Assembly (NCBI RefSeq): GCF_004365705.1 | Contig: NZ_SOBN01000001.1 | Location: 3,396,001 to 3,460,000, forward strand | Length of the DNA: 64,000 bases | From: Streptomyces sp. 846.5 | GTDB taxonomy: Bacteria > Actinomycetota > Actinomycetes > Streptomycetales > Streptomycetaceae | Direction of reading: 5' to 3' | Shown: positions 7,570-16,814 of the stretch, in pieces | Layout: each line of letters opens with the position of its first letter | Numbering within the stretch: the first letter of the stretch is position 1 | Translations under genes and position numbers: made by a program | The notes under the pieces: model-generated | The model's input: the letters and a program-made list of their open reading frames with translations, nothing else | The model's database searches: none | What the model was told of the DNA's origin: nothing

Positions 7570-9714
7570 ATGGAAGACAGCGCCGAGGGGGAAGCTGTGC
7601 AGGCACTGGAATCGGACGATCCGCCACAGCTGGGCGGATACCGGCTGCTGGCGCGGCTGGGTGCGGGGGGTATGGGACGGGTCTACCTGGCCAGGTCGCG
7701 GGGCGGGCGGCGGGTGGCACTCAAGGTGATCAGGCCCGAGCTGGCGGACGACCCGGACTTCCGGGCCAGGTTCGCCCGGGAGGTCGCCTCGGCCAGGGCC
7801 GTGAGCGGGGCCTTCACGGTGGCGGTGCTGGACGCGGACCCGGAGGCGGCGACGCCCTGGCTGGCCACCGAGTACGTGCCCGGCCCCTCGCTGAGCGCGG
7901 CCGTGCGCGAGCACGGACCGCTGCCGCTGGACTCGGTGCGGGCACTGGCGGCGGGGCTCGCCGAGGCGCTGGAGGCGATCCACGCCGCCGGGGTGGTGCA
8001 CCGCGACCTCAAGCCGTCCAATGTGCTGCTGGCCGCGGACGGGCCACGGGTGATCGACTTCGGCATCTCCCGGGCGGCCGAGGCCACCGAGCTGACCCGG
8101 ACCGGGATGGTCGTCGGCTCGCCCGGTTTCATGTCGCCGGAGCAGATCGAGGGGACGGCGGTGACCCCGGCCACGGACGTGTTCTCGCTGGGCGCGGTGC
8201 TGGCCTTCGCGGCGACCGGGGCCGGACCCTTCGGGGAGGGCGCGACACCGGCGCTGCTGTACCGGGTGGTGCACAGCGAGCCCCGGTTGGACGGCGTGCC
8301 CGGGCCGCTGCGCGGCCTGATCTCCGCCTGCCTCGCCAAGGAGGCCGCAACCCGGCCCTCGCCGGACGGCCTGCTGGACCGGCTGGAGGCGAGCGAACCG
8401 GCCGACGCCGGCCACGACCCGACGCAGACCTGGCTCCCGGCCGAACTGACCGGCATGATCGCGCGGGTGGAGGCGGAGCTGCCGAGCCGACTCCAGTCGC
8501 TGGGCGGGAACACCGACGCGACGGGGAAGCGGCCGCTGAGCGACGCTGAGCCCACGGCGCCCGCGGCGGGGCCGGAGTCGGGGGTAGGGGCAGGCGTCGT
8601 GGGGCTCGCCGCCCTGGGAGCCGCGGCCGGGACCGATGACCATCCCGGGACGGAGCGGGTCACGCCGCCCAGCGGCACGGGTGCGGCGAGCGGCACGGCA
8701 GCGACGCTGCCCCAGCAGTCGGCCGGCCAGGCCGCCTCGGCGCTTCCGTCGGTCCCGTCCACGCCTCCGCCGGGTTTCGGCCCGGCCCCGGCCGGGTTCG
8801 GGCCCGCGCCGGCCGGCTTCGCCGCCGAGGGAAGGCCCACTCCCCCACCGGGCGGCAGCCGCACCACGCAGATCGGTCCGGTCCGGGCGGAGGGCGCCGA
8901 CCGGCGGAAGCGCAGATGGCTGATCGTGCTGGCAACGGCGGCGGCGCTGGTCGCATCCTCCGTCGGCGTGGTGATCGCCGAGTCCGGCGGCAGCGGCAAC
9001 ACGGGCAACACGTCCGGCTCCTCGGGCCAGCTCCCGGGCGGCACGGCGACCTCCCCGAGCACGTCCTACTCCGCCTCAAGCAGCGCCTCCGCGAGCAGCG
9101 GCAGCGGCGCCGGCTCGACCGGCAACGGCGGCGGGACGTATGTGTCCGTGCCCTCGGTGCTGGGACAGGCCGTGGACTACGCCAAGCAGGAGTTGGAGCA
9201 CGCCGGCTTCAGCGCCTCCGCCATCTCGGTGAGCTACCACTGCTCCAGCAGCGGCTCCGGGGTGTACACGCAGTCGCCGGGCGCCGGAAGCCGGGCGGCC
9301 ACCGACGCGCAGGTGCGTCTGACGGCCTACGAGACCGACTGCGTCGCCTACAACGACGAGGTGGGGAAGGCGCTGTCGTACGCGCAGAGCGACCTCAGCG
9401 GCTTCTCCCACGTCAGCGTGGTCTACACCTGCGTATCGGGCGCCACGGACGGCTATGTCGTCAGCCAGTCGCCGCAGGCCGGTTCGGCGAGCGCCTACCC
9501 GCCGAACCAGCCGATCACGCTGAAGGTGCAGCAGAGCGGGTGCGGCAGCTCGTCGTCGTCCTCCGCCTCCTCGTCGGCATCGGCGTCCACGTCGACGTCG
9601 TCGGCACCCGCTGCGAGCGCCAGCACCTCGTACTCGGGGTCCACTTCGGCCCAGGGGGGCGGCAACCCGGTCTCCGGCTCCCCCGTGCCGTCGGCGACGC
9701 CTACGGCGAGCTGA
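7570..9714 (+). CDS. Serine/threonine protein kinase with PASTA-like domains
   Basis: A 714-aa membrane kinase. The N-terminal Hanks-type domain has the glycine loop GAGGMGRVY, catalytic Lys52 (VALKV), H144RD with DLKPSNVLL, and DFG in VIDFGIS. An activation-loop Thr stretch (TRTGMVVGSPGFMSPEQ) follows. A Pro/Ala/Gly-rich juxtamembrane linker leads to one membrane span at about residues 449-470. Outside are a Ser/Gly linker, two PASTA-like repeats (about 520-660; VPSVLGQAVDYAKQEL and GKALSYAQSDL), and a Ser/Thr-rich tail. Such kinases sense wall fragments and control wall synthesis. GTG 7606 with its own GAGGGGG is an alternative start; ATG 7570 has GGAGGGGG 8 bp upstream. Confidence 0.9.
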   Translation: MEDSAEGEAVQALESDDPPQLGGYRLLARLGAGGMGRVYLARSRGGRRVALKVIRPELADDPDFRARFAREVASARAVSGAFTVAVLDADPEAATPWLATEYVPGPSLSAAVREHGPLPLDSVRALAAGLAEALEAIHAAGVVHRDLKPSNVLLAADGPRVIDFGISRAAEATELTRTGMVVGSPGFMSPEQIEGTAVTPATDVFSLGAVLAFAATGAGPFGEGATPALLYRVVHSEPRLDGVPGPLRGLISACLAKEAATRPSPDGLLDRLEASEPADAGHDPTQTWLPAELTGMIARVEAELPSRLQSLGGNTDATGKRPLSDAEPTAPAAGPESGVGAGVVGLAALGAAAGTDDHPGTERVTPPSGTGAASGTAATLPQQSAGQAASALPSVPSTPPPGFGPAPAGFGPAPAGFAAEGRPTPPPGGSRTTQIGPVRAEGADRRKRRWLIVLATAAALVASSVGVVIAESGGSGNTGNTSGSSGQLPGGTATSPSTSYSASSSASASSGSGAGSTGNGGGTYVSVPSVLGQAVDYAKQELEHAGFSASAISVSYHCSSSGSGVYTQSPGAGSRAATDAQVRLTAYETDCVAYNDEVGKALSYAQSDLSGFSHVSVVYTCVSGATDGYVVSQSPQAGSASAYPPNQPITLKVQQSGCGSSSSSSASSSASASTSTSSAPAASASTSYSGSTSAQGGGNPVSGSPVPSATPTAS

Positions 9715-9739
9715 CGGCACGGGCCTCGGGGCTCAGGCC

Positions 9740-10192
9740 TCAGGCCTCCGGGGTGGAGTGGTGCTCGCGGCGCAGCCGGAAGTGGAAGGGGAGGTGCAGC
9801 CGGCGGCGCGGCCGGGCGGCGGGGGCTGCCTCGTCCCCAGCCTTGTCCTCGGCCGCGGCGGGGCGCTCGTGGCCCGGGGCCGGGTCGTGCCAGTGCGCGA
9901 TGGTCTGGGCGACGCGTCCGGCTTGCATGACGCGCACGTGCTCGCCGCCGCACCCGGGGCAGGACGGCCTGGTCAGCGGCGAGGGGACGGGAACGCCGTT
10001 GGCCCGGTAGCGGGTGTGCATCAGACCCTGCCGGTCCACCTGGTGGCCGATCTCGTAGGCCTGCTCCCAGCCGAAGCCGCAGTTCATGCAGGCGAAGGCG
10101 TAGGCCTCGTGGGTGACCGGTCCGATGTCGTCGGCGGCACGGCTCCTGCGGAGCGTGGTACTGGCTGCGGGGTCTGCGACGGATTCGCTCAT
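9740..10192 (-). CDS. Hypothetical zinc-ribbon-like protein
   Basis: A 150-aa protein with two cysteine pairs, CMNCGFGW near residue 35 and CPGCGGEHV near residue 78, which would make one zinc ribbon. A basic, Pro/Ala-rich C-terminus follows. GGGAG stands 7 bp before the ATG. It resembles small conserved actinobacterial proteins of unknown role. It converges on the PASTA kinase gene and lies upstream of a gene-free stretch of about 235 bp before rsmI. Confidence 0.75.
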   Translation of the reverse strand: MSESVADPAASTTLRRSRAADDIGPVTHEAYAFACMNCGFGWEQAYEIGHQVDRQGLMHTRYRANGVPVPSPLTRPSCPGCGGEHVRVMQAGRVAQTIAHWHDPAPGHERPAAAEDKAGDEAAPAARPRRRLHLPFHFRLRREHHSTPEA

Positions 10193-10243
10193 GACGTTAC
10201 TCCCGGTGCCCGACGGGCGTTCGCCCGCTTGGGGTCTTTCTCC

Positions 10244-10296
10244 CCCAAGAATTACCCCTCCGTATCCCCTGGATTCGGTCGGGATGAATTCTTGGG
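10244..10296. other. 10-bp inverted repeat in the gap upstream of the zinc-ribbon gene
   Basis: Arms CCCAAGAATT (10244-10253) and AATTCTTGGG (10287-10296) pair perfectly around a 33-nt spacer that itself contains GATTCGGTC. It is AT-richer than the surroundings and lies 50-105 bp upstream of the 9740-10192 gene. It could be an operator pair or a leader hairpin. Confidence 0.45.
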
Positions 10297-10361
10297 CGAG
10301 AGTTTTGCCTTCTTGGTAGGGCTGCTACCAGTTCACGGTCGTAGCTTGGCTTTCCTTTGCC

Positions 10362-10385
10362 AAAAGTACGCCGCAGGCGCCGTAC
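10362..10385 (-). terminator. Intrinsic terminator behind rsmI
   Basis: On the minus strand, GTACG and CGTAC arms enclose a GC-rich inner stem with a single G-G mismatch, followed directly by TTTT (complement of 10362-10365). It lies 43 bp after the rsmI stop. Confidence 0.6.
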
Positions 10386-10427
10386 CTGCGAGTTTCCTGA
10401 GCGGACCGGGACCGGAGCGAGGACCGG

Positions 10428-11273
10428 TCAGCCCTTGTTCTTGGCCGCCACCACCGCGTCGAACACCTCGCGCTTGGGCACCCCGGTATCCGCGGCCACC
10501 GCGGCGATGGCCTCCTTGCGCCGCTCCCCCGCCTCCTCACGGACGGTGACCCTGCGGGCCAGCTCGGCCGGGTCCAGTGCGGACGGGTCGGCCGGGGGCG
10601 CGCCCTGCACCACGACGGTGATCTCGCCGCGCACCCCGTCCGCGGCCCAGACCGCCAGCTCGGCCAGCGGGCCGCGCCTGACCTCCTCGTAGGTCTTGGT
10701 CAGCTCCCGGCAGACCGCCGCCGGACGGTCGCCGCCGAAGGCCTCGGCCATCTGCACCAGGGAGTCCTCGATCCGGTGCGGGGACTCGAAGAAGACCATG
10801 GTCCGGGGCTCCACGGCGAGGTCGCGCAGCCGGGAGCCGCGCTCGCCGCCCTTGCGGGGCAGGAAGCCCTCGAAGCAGAAGCGGTCCACCGGCAGGCCGG
10901 AGAGCGCCAACGCGGTGAGCACCGCGGAGGGGCCGGGCACGGCGGTGATCCGTATCCCCTGCTCCACGGCGGCCGCGACCAGGCGGTAGCCGGGGTCGGA
11001 GACCGAGGGCATCCCGGCGTCGGTCACCAGCAGCACCCGGGCGCCGCCGAGCAGCGCCTCGACCAGTTCGGGGGTGCGGGCGACCTCGTTGCCCTCGAAG
11101 TAGGACAGCACCCGTCCCTTGGGAGTCACCCCCAGCGCATTGGCCAGCCGCCACATCCGCCGGGTGTCCTCGGCGGCGACGACGTCGGCGGCGAGGAGTT
11201 CCTCGGCGAGCCTGGGCGGCGCGTCGGTGATCTCGCCGATGGGGGTTCCAGCCAGAATGAGTAGACCTGTCAC
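10428..11273 (-). CDS. rsmI: 16S rRNA (cytidine1402-2'-O)-methyltransferase RsmI
   Basis: A 281-aa tetrapyrrole-methylase-fold protein that methylates the ribose of C1402 in 16S rRNA using SAM. Motifs: LLILAGTPIGEITD at the N-terminus, AAEDTRR, the glycine/serine motif LLVTDAGMPSVSDPG, and VPGPSAVLTAL. The C-terminal short domain (REEAGERRKEAIAAV) is typical. GTG 11273 gives the expected N-terminus; longer in-frame readings run into the divergent pmt gene. The gene is divergent from pmt with 65 bp between starts. Confidence 0.93.
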   Translation of the reverse strand: MTGLLILAGTPIGEITDAPPRLAEELLAADVVAAEDTRRMWRLANALGVTPKGRVLSYFEGNEVARTPELVEALLGGARVLLVTDAGMPSVSDPGYRLVAAAVEQGIRITAVPGPSAVLTALALSGLPVDRFCFEGFLPRKGGERGSRLRDLAVEPRTMVFFESPHRIEDSLVQMAEAFGGDRPAAVCRELTKTYEEVRRGPLAELAVWAADGVRGEITVVVQGAPPADPSALDPAELARRVTVREEAGERRKEAIAAVAADTGVPKREVFDAVVAAKNKG

Positions 11274-11338
11274 GCCTTCATACTCGCAGTTGGCGAGGTG
11301 CCCGCTCCACTGACAGGGTTCGCCCCTACGATGCACGG

Positions 11339-13246
11339 GTGAGTGGTGACAGGGCGACAGGGACAGTGCCGGACGGCGCCGGGGCGGATGCTTTGACCAA
11401 CGAGCGGGACGAGGACGCGTCCTGGCACGACGGCGAAGTGGAGTCGCACCTGGTGAACGGCCTGCACAGCACGCAGAGCCGTCCGCCCCGGCTGAAGAGC
11501 GCCTGGCAGCAGCGGCTGGCCCGGCTCGGCTACCGCGAACCGGACCGCAGGACGCTGCGCGAGCGCCTGGTCCCGCCGATGCCGGACGGCCCGGGGATCT
11601 CCGTCGGTGCACCCTCGGCGCTGCTGGCGCGGCTCGGCATCCGGCTGCCGTCCGGGCTGTGGGCGTGGGCCTGCCGCTGGTCGGGCTGGCTCGGTCCGCT
11701 CGCGGTGACCCTGTTCGCCGGTCTGCTGGCCTTCGTCCATCTCGGGACGCCGCACGCGATCATCTTCGACGAGACGTACTACGCCAAGGACGCCTGGGCG
11801 ATCTGGCACTACGGTTTCGAGGTCAACTGGCCGGACTCGGCCAACGCCTCGATCCTGGCCAGTCCGCAGCACATCCCGGCGCCGACGGGGGCCGCGTTCA
11901 TCGCGCACCCGCCGGCCGGCAAGTGGGTGCTGGGCATCGGCGAGATGATCTTCGGGCTGCACCCGGTCGGCTGGCGCTTCATGGTCGCCCTGTTCGGCAG
12001 CCTGTCCGTGCTGATGATCTGCCGGATCGGGCGCCGACTGTTCCGCTCCACCCTGCTGGGCTGCATCGCCGGGCTGCTGATGTGCGTCGACGGCATGCAC
12101 TTCGTGATGAACCGCACCGGACTGCTGGACCTCTTCGTGATGTTCTGGGCCCTGGCGGCGTTCGGCCTGCTGCTGGTCGACCGCGACCGGGCCCGGACGA
12201 AGCTCGCGGACGCGGTCGGCGCCACCGCCGACAACCCGGACGCGCCGCCCAGCCATGAACTGGCCACCAAGGCGCGGCTCGGCTGGCGCCCGCTGCGGCT
12301 GCTGGCCGGGATCTGCCTGGGCCTGTGCTGCGCCACCAAGTGGAACGGCCTGGACTTCCTGGCCTTCTTCGCGGTGCTGTCGGTGCTCTGGGACGCCGCC
12401 GCACGCAAGACCGCGGGCGCCCGCCACCCCTACCTGACGACGCTGCGCCGGGACACCTTCCCGGCCTTTGTGTCCATGGTCGTGGTCGCCTTCTTCACCT
12501 ACCTGGCGTCCTGGAGCGGCTGGCTGTTCAGCAACGCCCATGTCGGCAACACCTACGGCGGCTACGACCGGCACTGGGCCGACCACCGGGCCGGGCTCTC
12601 GCCCGACTCCTGGGGCCCGCTGAAGAACCTGCCGCAGGTGGACATGGGCTGGGTGCCCGCGCCGCTGCGCAGCCTGTGGCACTACCACTCGGAGATCTGG
12701 CACTTCAACACGACGCTGACCAGCCCGCACACCTACATGTCCAACCCGTGGAGCTGGCTGGTCAACGGGCGTCCGGTGTCGTTCTACTACGAGAGCGGCA
12801 GCATCAAGCCCGCCCAGTGCGGCGGCGCGCAGTGCTCCAGCGAGGTGCTGGCGATCGGCACCCCGCTGCTGTGGTGGGCGGCCTGCTTCGCGCTGGTGTA
12901 CGCGCTGTACCGGTGGATCTTCGTCAGGGACTGGCGGGCGGCGGCGATCTGCTGCGGCATCGCCGCCGGCTACCTGCCGTGGTTCCAGTGGCAGCAGCGG
13001 ACGATCTTCCTCTTCTACTCCATCGACTTCGAGCCCTACCTGTGCCTGGCACTGGCGATGATGATCGGCGCGATGCTCGGGAAGGCGACGGCCTCCAGGG
13101 ACCGCCGCCTGGTCGGGGGCGTCGGCGCGGGGGTGCTGGTGGTCGGGATCATGGCCACGTTCCTGTACTTCCTGCCGCTGTACGACGCGCAGATCATCAC
13201 CTACTCCGACTGGCAGGCCCGGATGTGGTGGACGACCTGGATCTGA
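11339..13246 (+). CDS. pmt: Protein O-mannosyltransferase (PMT family)
   Basis: A 635-aa polytopic membrane glycosyltransferase of family GT39 that moves mannose from polyprenyl-phosphate mannose to Ser/Thr of exported proteins. After a 110-residue cytoplasmic N-terminus come about 10 membrane spans. The first loop holds the conserved FDETYYAKDAW with the catalytic Asp-Glu, and HPPAGKW follows. A large extracellular loop with YHSEIWHFNTTL and SWLVNGRPVSFYYE is typical of bacterial PMTs. The start is GTG 11339. In streptomycetes this enzyme glycosylates lipoproteins such as PstS and is the phage phiC31 receptor pathway. Confidence 0.92.
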   Translation: MSGDRATGTVPDGAGADALTNERDEDASWHDGEVESHLVNGLHSTQSRPPRLKSAWQQRLARLGYREPDRRTLRERLVPPMPDGPGISVGAPSALLARLGIRLPSGLWAWACRWSGWLGPLAVTLFAGLLAFVHLGTPHAIIFDETYYAKDAWAIWHYGFEVNWPDSANASILASPQHIPAPTGAAFIAHPPAGKWVLGIGEMIFGLHPVGWRFMVALFGSLSVLMICRIGRRLFRSTLLGCIAGLLMCVDGMHFVMNRTGLLDLFVMFWALAAFGLLLVDRDRARTKLADAVGATADNPDAPPSHELATKARLGWRPLRLLAGICLGLCCATKWNGLDFLAFFAVLSVLWDAAARKTAGARHPYLTTLRRDTFPAFVSMVVVAFFTYLASWSGWLFSNAHVGNTYGGYDRHWADHRAGLSPDSWGPLKNLPQVDMGWVPAPLRSLWHYHSEIWHFNTTLTSPHTYMSNPWSWLVNGRPVSFYYESGSIKPAQCGGAQCSSEVLAIGTPLLWWAACFALVYALYRWIFVRDWRAAAICCGIAAGYLPWFQWQQRTIFLFYSIDFEPYLCLALAMMIGAMLGKATASRDRRLVGGVGAGVLVVGIMATFLYFLPLYDAQIITYSDWQARMWWTTWI

Positions 13247-13287
13247 CGGTGTCGCCGGCGCTGACGTGTCGCTGACGGGTGGTCAGG

Positions 13288-14160
13288 TCAGGCCTGCTTG
13301 GCCGCCCGCAGCGAGTACATCAGCGGGACCCGGGGGTGCCCGGCCGGGAAGCGGTAGATCTCGGTGATGCCCTCGGTGCTCTGCTCGAACACCTGGAATC
13401 GCCGGAAAAGCGAGAAGTCGTGTTCGTGCAGGAACTCCAGCCGGAGTCCGGCGCCGATGAGCGCACTGACGATCTCGCCCAGGCCGTGCCGCCACTCGTA
13501 GGAGAGGTTGTTCTCGGTCTCGACCGTGGGGTCGGCGTAGGTGCCGGGCTCGTCCCAGCACATCGGCTCGCGGCGGAAGTAGTCGGAGACGACGGTGCGT
13601 CCGTCGTCCTCGTCGAGCACGTCCGTGATCGGATGGAACTCGGCGAGGTAGAGGAAGCCGCCGGGGGCCAGCAGCGCGGCAACGGTCTCGGCCCAGCGGG
13701 TGATGTCCGGGAGCCAGTTCAGGGCGCCGAGGCCGGTGTAGACAATGTCGAAGGTCTCGCCGTTCAGGGCCTTCACGGCGTCGTAGACGTCCGCGTCTAC
13801 GAAGCGGGCGTCCACCGCACCGACTGCCAGGGCCAGTTCGCGGGCGGCCTCGACGGCCGGCACGGAGAAGTCCAGTCCGGTGACGGTGGCGCCGTGCCGG
13901 GCCCAGGCCAGGGTGTCCTGCCCGAAGTGGCACTGGAGGTGCAGCAGCGACTTCCCGGTCACATCACCGACCTCGGCGGTCTCGAAGGAGCGCAGTGGAT
14001 CGGCGCCGGCGACGAAGCCGGGAATGTCGTAGAAGCTGCTGGCGGTGTGGATCGGCACCCGCTCGTCCCACAGCGCACGGTTGGCGTCGAGGCGGTGGGC
14101 GTCGGGGGTGGCGGGGGTTTTGGGGTTGTCGGGGGTGCTGGCGGCGGGTTCGGTGGTCAT
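13288..14160 (-). CDS. Class I SAM-dependent methyltransferase
   Basis: A 290-aa soluble methyltransferase. SAM-binding signatures are LLHLQCHFGQDTLAWARHG (motif I variant at about residues 72-90), VTGLDFS, FVDADVYD and LAPGGFLYLAEFHP. The HLQCHFGQDT form is typical of a group of small-molecule methyltransferases in actinobacteria; the substrate is unknown. No clear ribosome site precedes the ATG, so the message may be leaderless. It converges on pmt and is divergent from the PBP gene. Confidence 0.85.
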   Translation of the reverse strand: MTTEPAASTPDNPKTPATPDAHRLDANRALWDERVPIHTASSFYDIPGFVAGADPLRSFETAEVGDVTGKSLLHLQCHFGQDTLAWARHGATVTGLDFSVPAVEAARELALAVGAVDARFVDADVYDAVKALNGETFDIVYTGLGALNWLPDITRWAETVAALLAPGGFLYLAEFHPITDVLDEDDGRTVVSDYFRREPMCWDEPGTYADPTVETENNLSYEWRHGLGEIVSALIGAGLRLEFLHEHDFSLFRRFQVFEQSTEGITEIYRFPAGHPRVPLMYSLRAAKQA

Positions 14161-14342
14161 GAACTGGGACGCTAGGTGCGGCCGGAGAGGGTGTCCAACG
14201 AGTTTGCCGTCGCGCTTTGTCCGCTTCGGCCGGATATCTGATCACAGTTTCCTCTCTACTCCCTGGAAACACCTCGGCTACTGGCGACGCATACGTACGA
14301 TCCGCTGGGGAAACGGCAATTGCATCCAGTCGGGGGAACAGC

Positions 14343-16061
14343 ATGAACAGGGGCGCCAAGTCGGCGGTCATAGGCAGCGCCGTGGTGCTGCTCGGCGCGG
14401 GCGGCTACGGGGCCTACAACGTGGTCCACGCCGTCGCGAACGTAGCCTCGTCGAGCAGCAGCCCGAAGGTGGCCTCCACCGCGCTGGCCACCACGGCGCC
14501 GAGCAGCGCGGAGGCGGTGAAGCGGGCGCAGTCCTTCCTGGACAGCTGGAAGAGCGGCCCGGACCACTACACCGGCGCCGCCAGCCAGACCACCGACCCG
14601 GGCAGCGCGCAGGACGCCCTGGCGGCGTACGCGACCGGGGTGAAGCTGTCCGCGATCGCCTTCAGCGACGTGGCGGTCGCCGCCCCGACGTCGGCGCTGC
14701 CCGCGAGCGCCGACGCCGGCAACGATCCGACCCTGGAGACCCATGTGACCTTCACGGTCACGGCCCAGGTCAAGGGCGGCACCTGGAGCTACCCCGGCTC
14801 GCTGGACGTGATCCAATCGTCAGGCGGGCTCACCTCGGTGAACTGGGCGCCGAGCGTGCTCTACCCAAAGCTCAAGTCCGGCGACACGCTGGCGGCGGGG
14901 CCGGTCACCGCGGATGCGAGCAGCGTTCGGGTCCTGGCCCGGGACGGGAAGACGGTGCTGACCGGCGACGCGTACCCGTCGTTGAAGGAGATCATCGCCA
15001 CCATCGCCCAGCACGGCGGCGGGAGCGGCAGCAGCCCGGCCGAGAGTGGCAGCGGCATCGAGATGGTCGACTCCAGCAGCAACCCGGTGGCCGTCGCGAA
15101 GGTGTTCACCGCCCCCAAGGGCGCGAGCATCACCACCACCATCGACGCGCATCTGCAGGCAGCAGCGGAGGCGGCGGTGCGCGGCAGCATGCTGAAGGGA
15201 ATGCCGGCCGCCGTCGACGCCATCGACCACAGCAACGGACAGATCCGCGCCATCGCCTACGCCAACACCGGCTCGGACGGCAACACCGCGATCAACGCGG
15301 CGCTGGCGCCGGGGTCCACGATGAAGATCGTGACGGCGGCGGCACTGTTCGACCACACGTCGATGACACCGACGAGCGTCGCGCCGTACGACGCGACCGC
15401 GACGGTGTGGGGCGAGACCTGGAAAAATGACACCAAGAACGACACCGACCCCAACGCCTCGCTCACCAAGGCCTTCGCCATCTCCTGCAACGTCTCGTTC
15501 ATCAAGGCGGGGTTCCAGCAGTTGGTGACCAAGGACGACGCCTCGGCCCTGCACAACGAGGCCGTCCAGGTGTTCGGGCTGGGTAGCTGGAGCATCGGTG
15601 GAGGCGTGCAGACCACGGACCCGAAGGTTCCGGTCCCGGCCGCGAAGAGTCCGGACCAGGGCGCGCAGTTCATGGGCCAGGGGCAGGTCACCATGAGCCC
15701 GCTGGTGGTGGCCTCGCTGGCGGCGACCGTGGCCGAGGGCCGCTTCGAGCAGCCGATCATCCTGCCCGGGCAGCAGCAGAGCACGGCATCGCAGGCGATG
15801 TCCTCGCGCACTGACGGCTACCTCAAGACGCTGATGCGCGCCGCCGCACACGACGCCGACGGCACGGCCTACCCCCGGATGAAGAACTTCTCGTCCACGA
15901 CCGGCGCCAAGACCGGCACCGCCGAGACCAACTCCACCACCAACGGCTGGTTCACCGCCTACAACAGCGACATCGCAGTCGCCTCACTGGTCCAGGGCGG
16001 CACCACCGGCGTCGACTCCGCCGGATACGTGGTGCAGGCAGTACTCACAGCCGACGCCTGA
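14343..16061 (+). CDS. Class B penicillin-binding protein (transpeptidase)
   Basis: A 572-aa membrane-anchored D,D-transpeptidase. A membrane anchor at residues 6-27 is followed by an NTF2-like MecA/PBP2a-type N-terminal domain (about residues 60-160), a dimerization region and the transpeptidase domain. Active-site motifs are S325TMK, S381CN and K523TGT. GGGGGA precedes the ATG by 6 bp. It cross-links peptidoglycan outside the membrane. PBPs of this architecture lie beside the O-mannosyltransferase gene in streptomycetes and are often linked to sporulation wall synthesis. Confidence 0.92.
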   Translation: MNRGAKSAVIGSAVVLLGAGGYGAYNVVHAVANVASSSSSPKVASTALATTAPSSAEAVKRAQSFLDSWKSGPDHYTGAASQTTDPGSAQDALAAYATGVKLSAIAFSDVAVAAPTSALPASADAGNDPTLETHVTFTVTAQVKGGTWSYPGSLDVIQSSGGLTSVNWAPSVLYPKLKSGDTLAAGPVTADASSVRVLARDGKTVLTGDAYPSLKEIIATIAQHGGGSGSSPAESGSGIEMVDSSSNPVAVAKVFTAPKGASITTTIDAHLQAAAEAAVRGSMLKGMPAAVDAIDHSNGQIRAIAYANTGSDGNTAINAALAPGSTMKIVTAAALFDHTSMTPTSVAPYDATATVWGETWKNDTKNDTDPNASLTKAFAISCNVSFIKAGFQQLVTKDDASALHNEAVQVFGLGSWSIGGGVQTTDPKVPVPAAKSPDQGAQFMGQGQVTMSPLVVASLAATVAEGRFEQPIILPGQQQSTASQAMSSRTDGYLKTLMRAAAHDADGTAYPRMKNFSSTTGAKTGTAETNSTTNGWFTAYNSDIAVASLVQGGTTGVDSAGYVVQAVLTADA

Positions 16062-16077
16062 CCCGACCGGGGGTCAG
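16058..16077. terminator. Shared bidirectional terminator hairpin
   Basis: Arms CTGACCC (16058-16064) and GGGTCAG (16071-16077) with loop GACCGG overlap both the stop of the PBP gene and the stop of the converging VOC gene. No T-run is present, as is common in this genome. Confidence 0.55.
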
Positions 16078-16568
16078 GTCGCCGAGCCGGCGGCCGCGCC
16101 GGTGGCGAGGTCGGCGCCCCAGCGGGCCACGGCGGCGTCGAGGTCGAGGCGCTCGATGCCGCCGCCGTCCGTCGGCCACCCCTCGCGCGGGACGCGCCAC
16201 ATGACCTCGAACTCGACCCCGTCGGGGTCCTTGGCGTAGAACGACTTGCTCACGCCGTGGTCGGTGGCGCCGACCAGCGAGCCGCGCTGCTGCAGCTTGG
16301 CGCCGATCTCGGCCAGCTCGCCGAGCGTGCCGACCTCCCAGGCCAGGTGGTACAGCCCGACCTGCCCCTGGACCGGCCCCGCGGCCTCGCTGCCGAGGGC
16401 GAAAAGGCCGAGGTCGTGGTCGTTGAGCGTGCCGGGCGCCCGAAGGAAGGCGGCCCGGCCGGGGATCTCCACCGCGACCTCGAAGCCGAAGACGTCCGTG
16501 TAGAACTCGACGGAGCGACGGACGTCGCGGATGTAGAGCACTGCGTGGTTGAGTCGGCGGACGGCCAT
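16074..16568 (-). CDS. VOC family protein (glyoxalase/dioxygenase fold)
   Basis: A 164-aa two-module VOC protein. The first module starts RLNHAVLYIRDVRRSVEFYTDVFGF with the metal-binding His; the second has GLYHLAWEVG and the terminal DPDGVEFEVMW with its metal-binding Glu. This order resembles catechol-2,3-dioxygenase-like and glyoxalase-like enzymes. The substrate cannot be told. GAGGAG lies before ATG 16568; longer readings upstream are low-complexity. Confidence 0.85.
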   Translation of the reverse strand: MAVRRLNHAVLYIRDVRRSVEFYTDVFGFEVAVEIPGRAAFLRAPGTLNDHDLGLFALGSEAAGPVQGQVGLYHLAWEVGTLGELAEIGAKLQQRGSLVGATDHGVSKSFYAKDPDGVEFEVMWRVPREGWPTDGGGIERLDLDAAVARWGADLATGAAAGSAT

Positions 16569-16814
16569 GGGGGGCTCCTCGTCGTCGTGGGGTGGCGTAG
16601 TTGGCTGGCGTGTGGCGTAACAACATCTTCCCAGGAAAGTATTCCGGATGTGGGGGTGCAAGGGGGAGGCGGGGCCGCGTCCGCTGGTGCGCCGAGGTCG
16701 TCTGACGGACGAGCCCGTCCCGACGCCGACCGGGCGGAGCCCGGGAGATGGTGGGCGAGGTCGCGGCACGGGTAGTGCCGTTGCAAGCGTGGGGCGCTGG
16801 GGGCGGCCGCGGCG

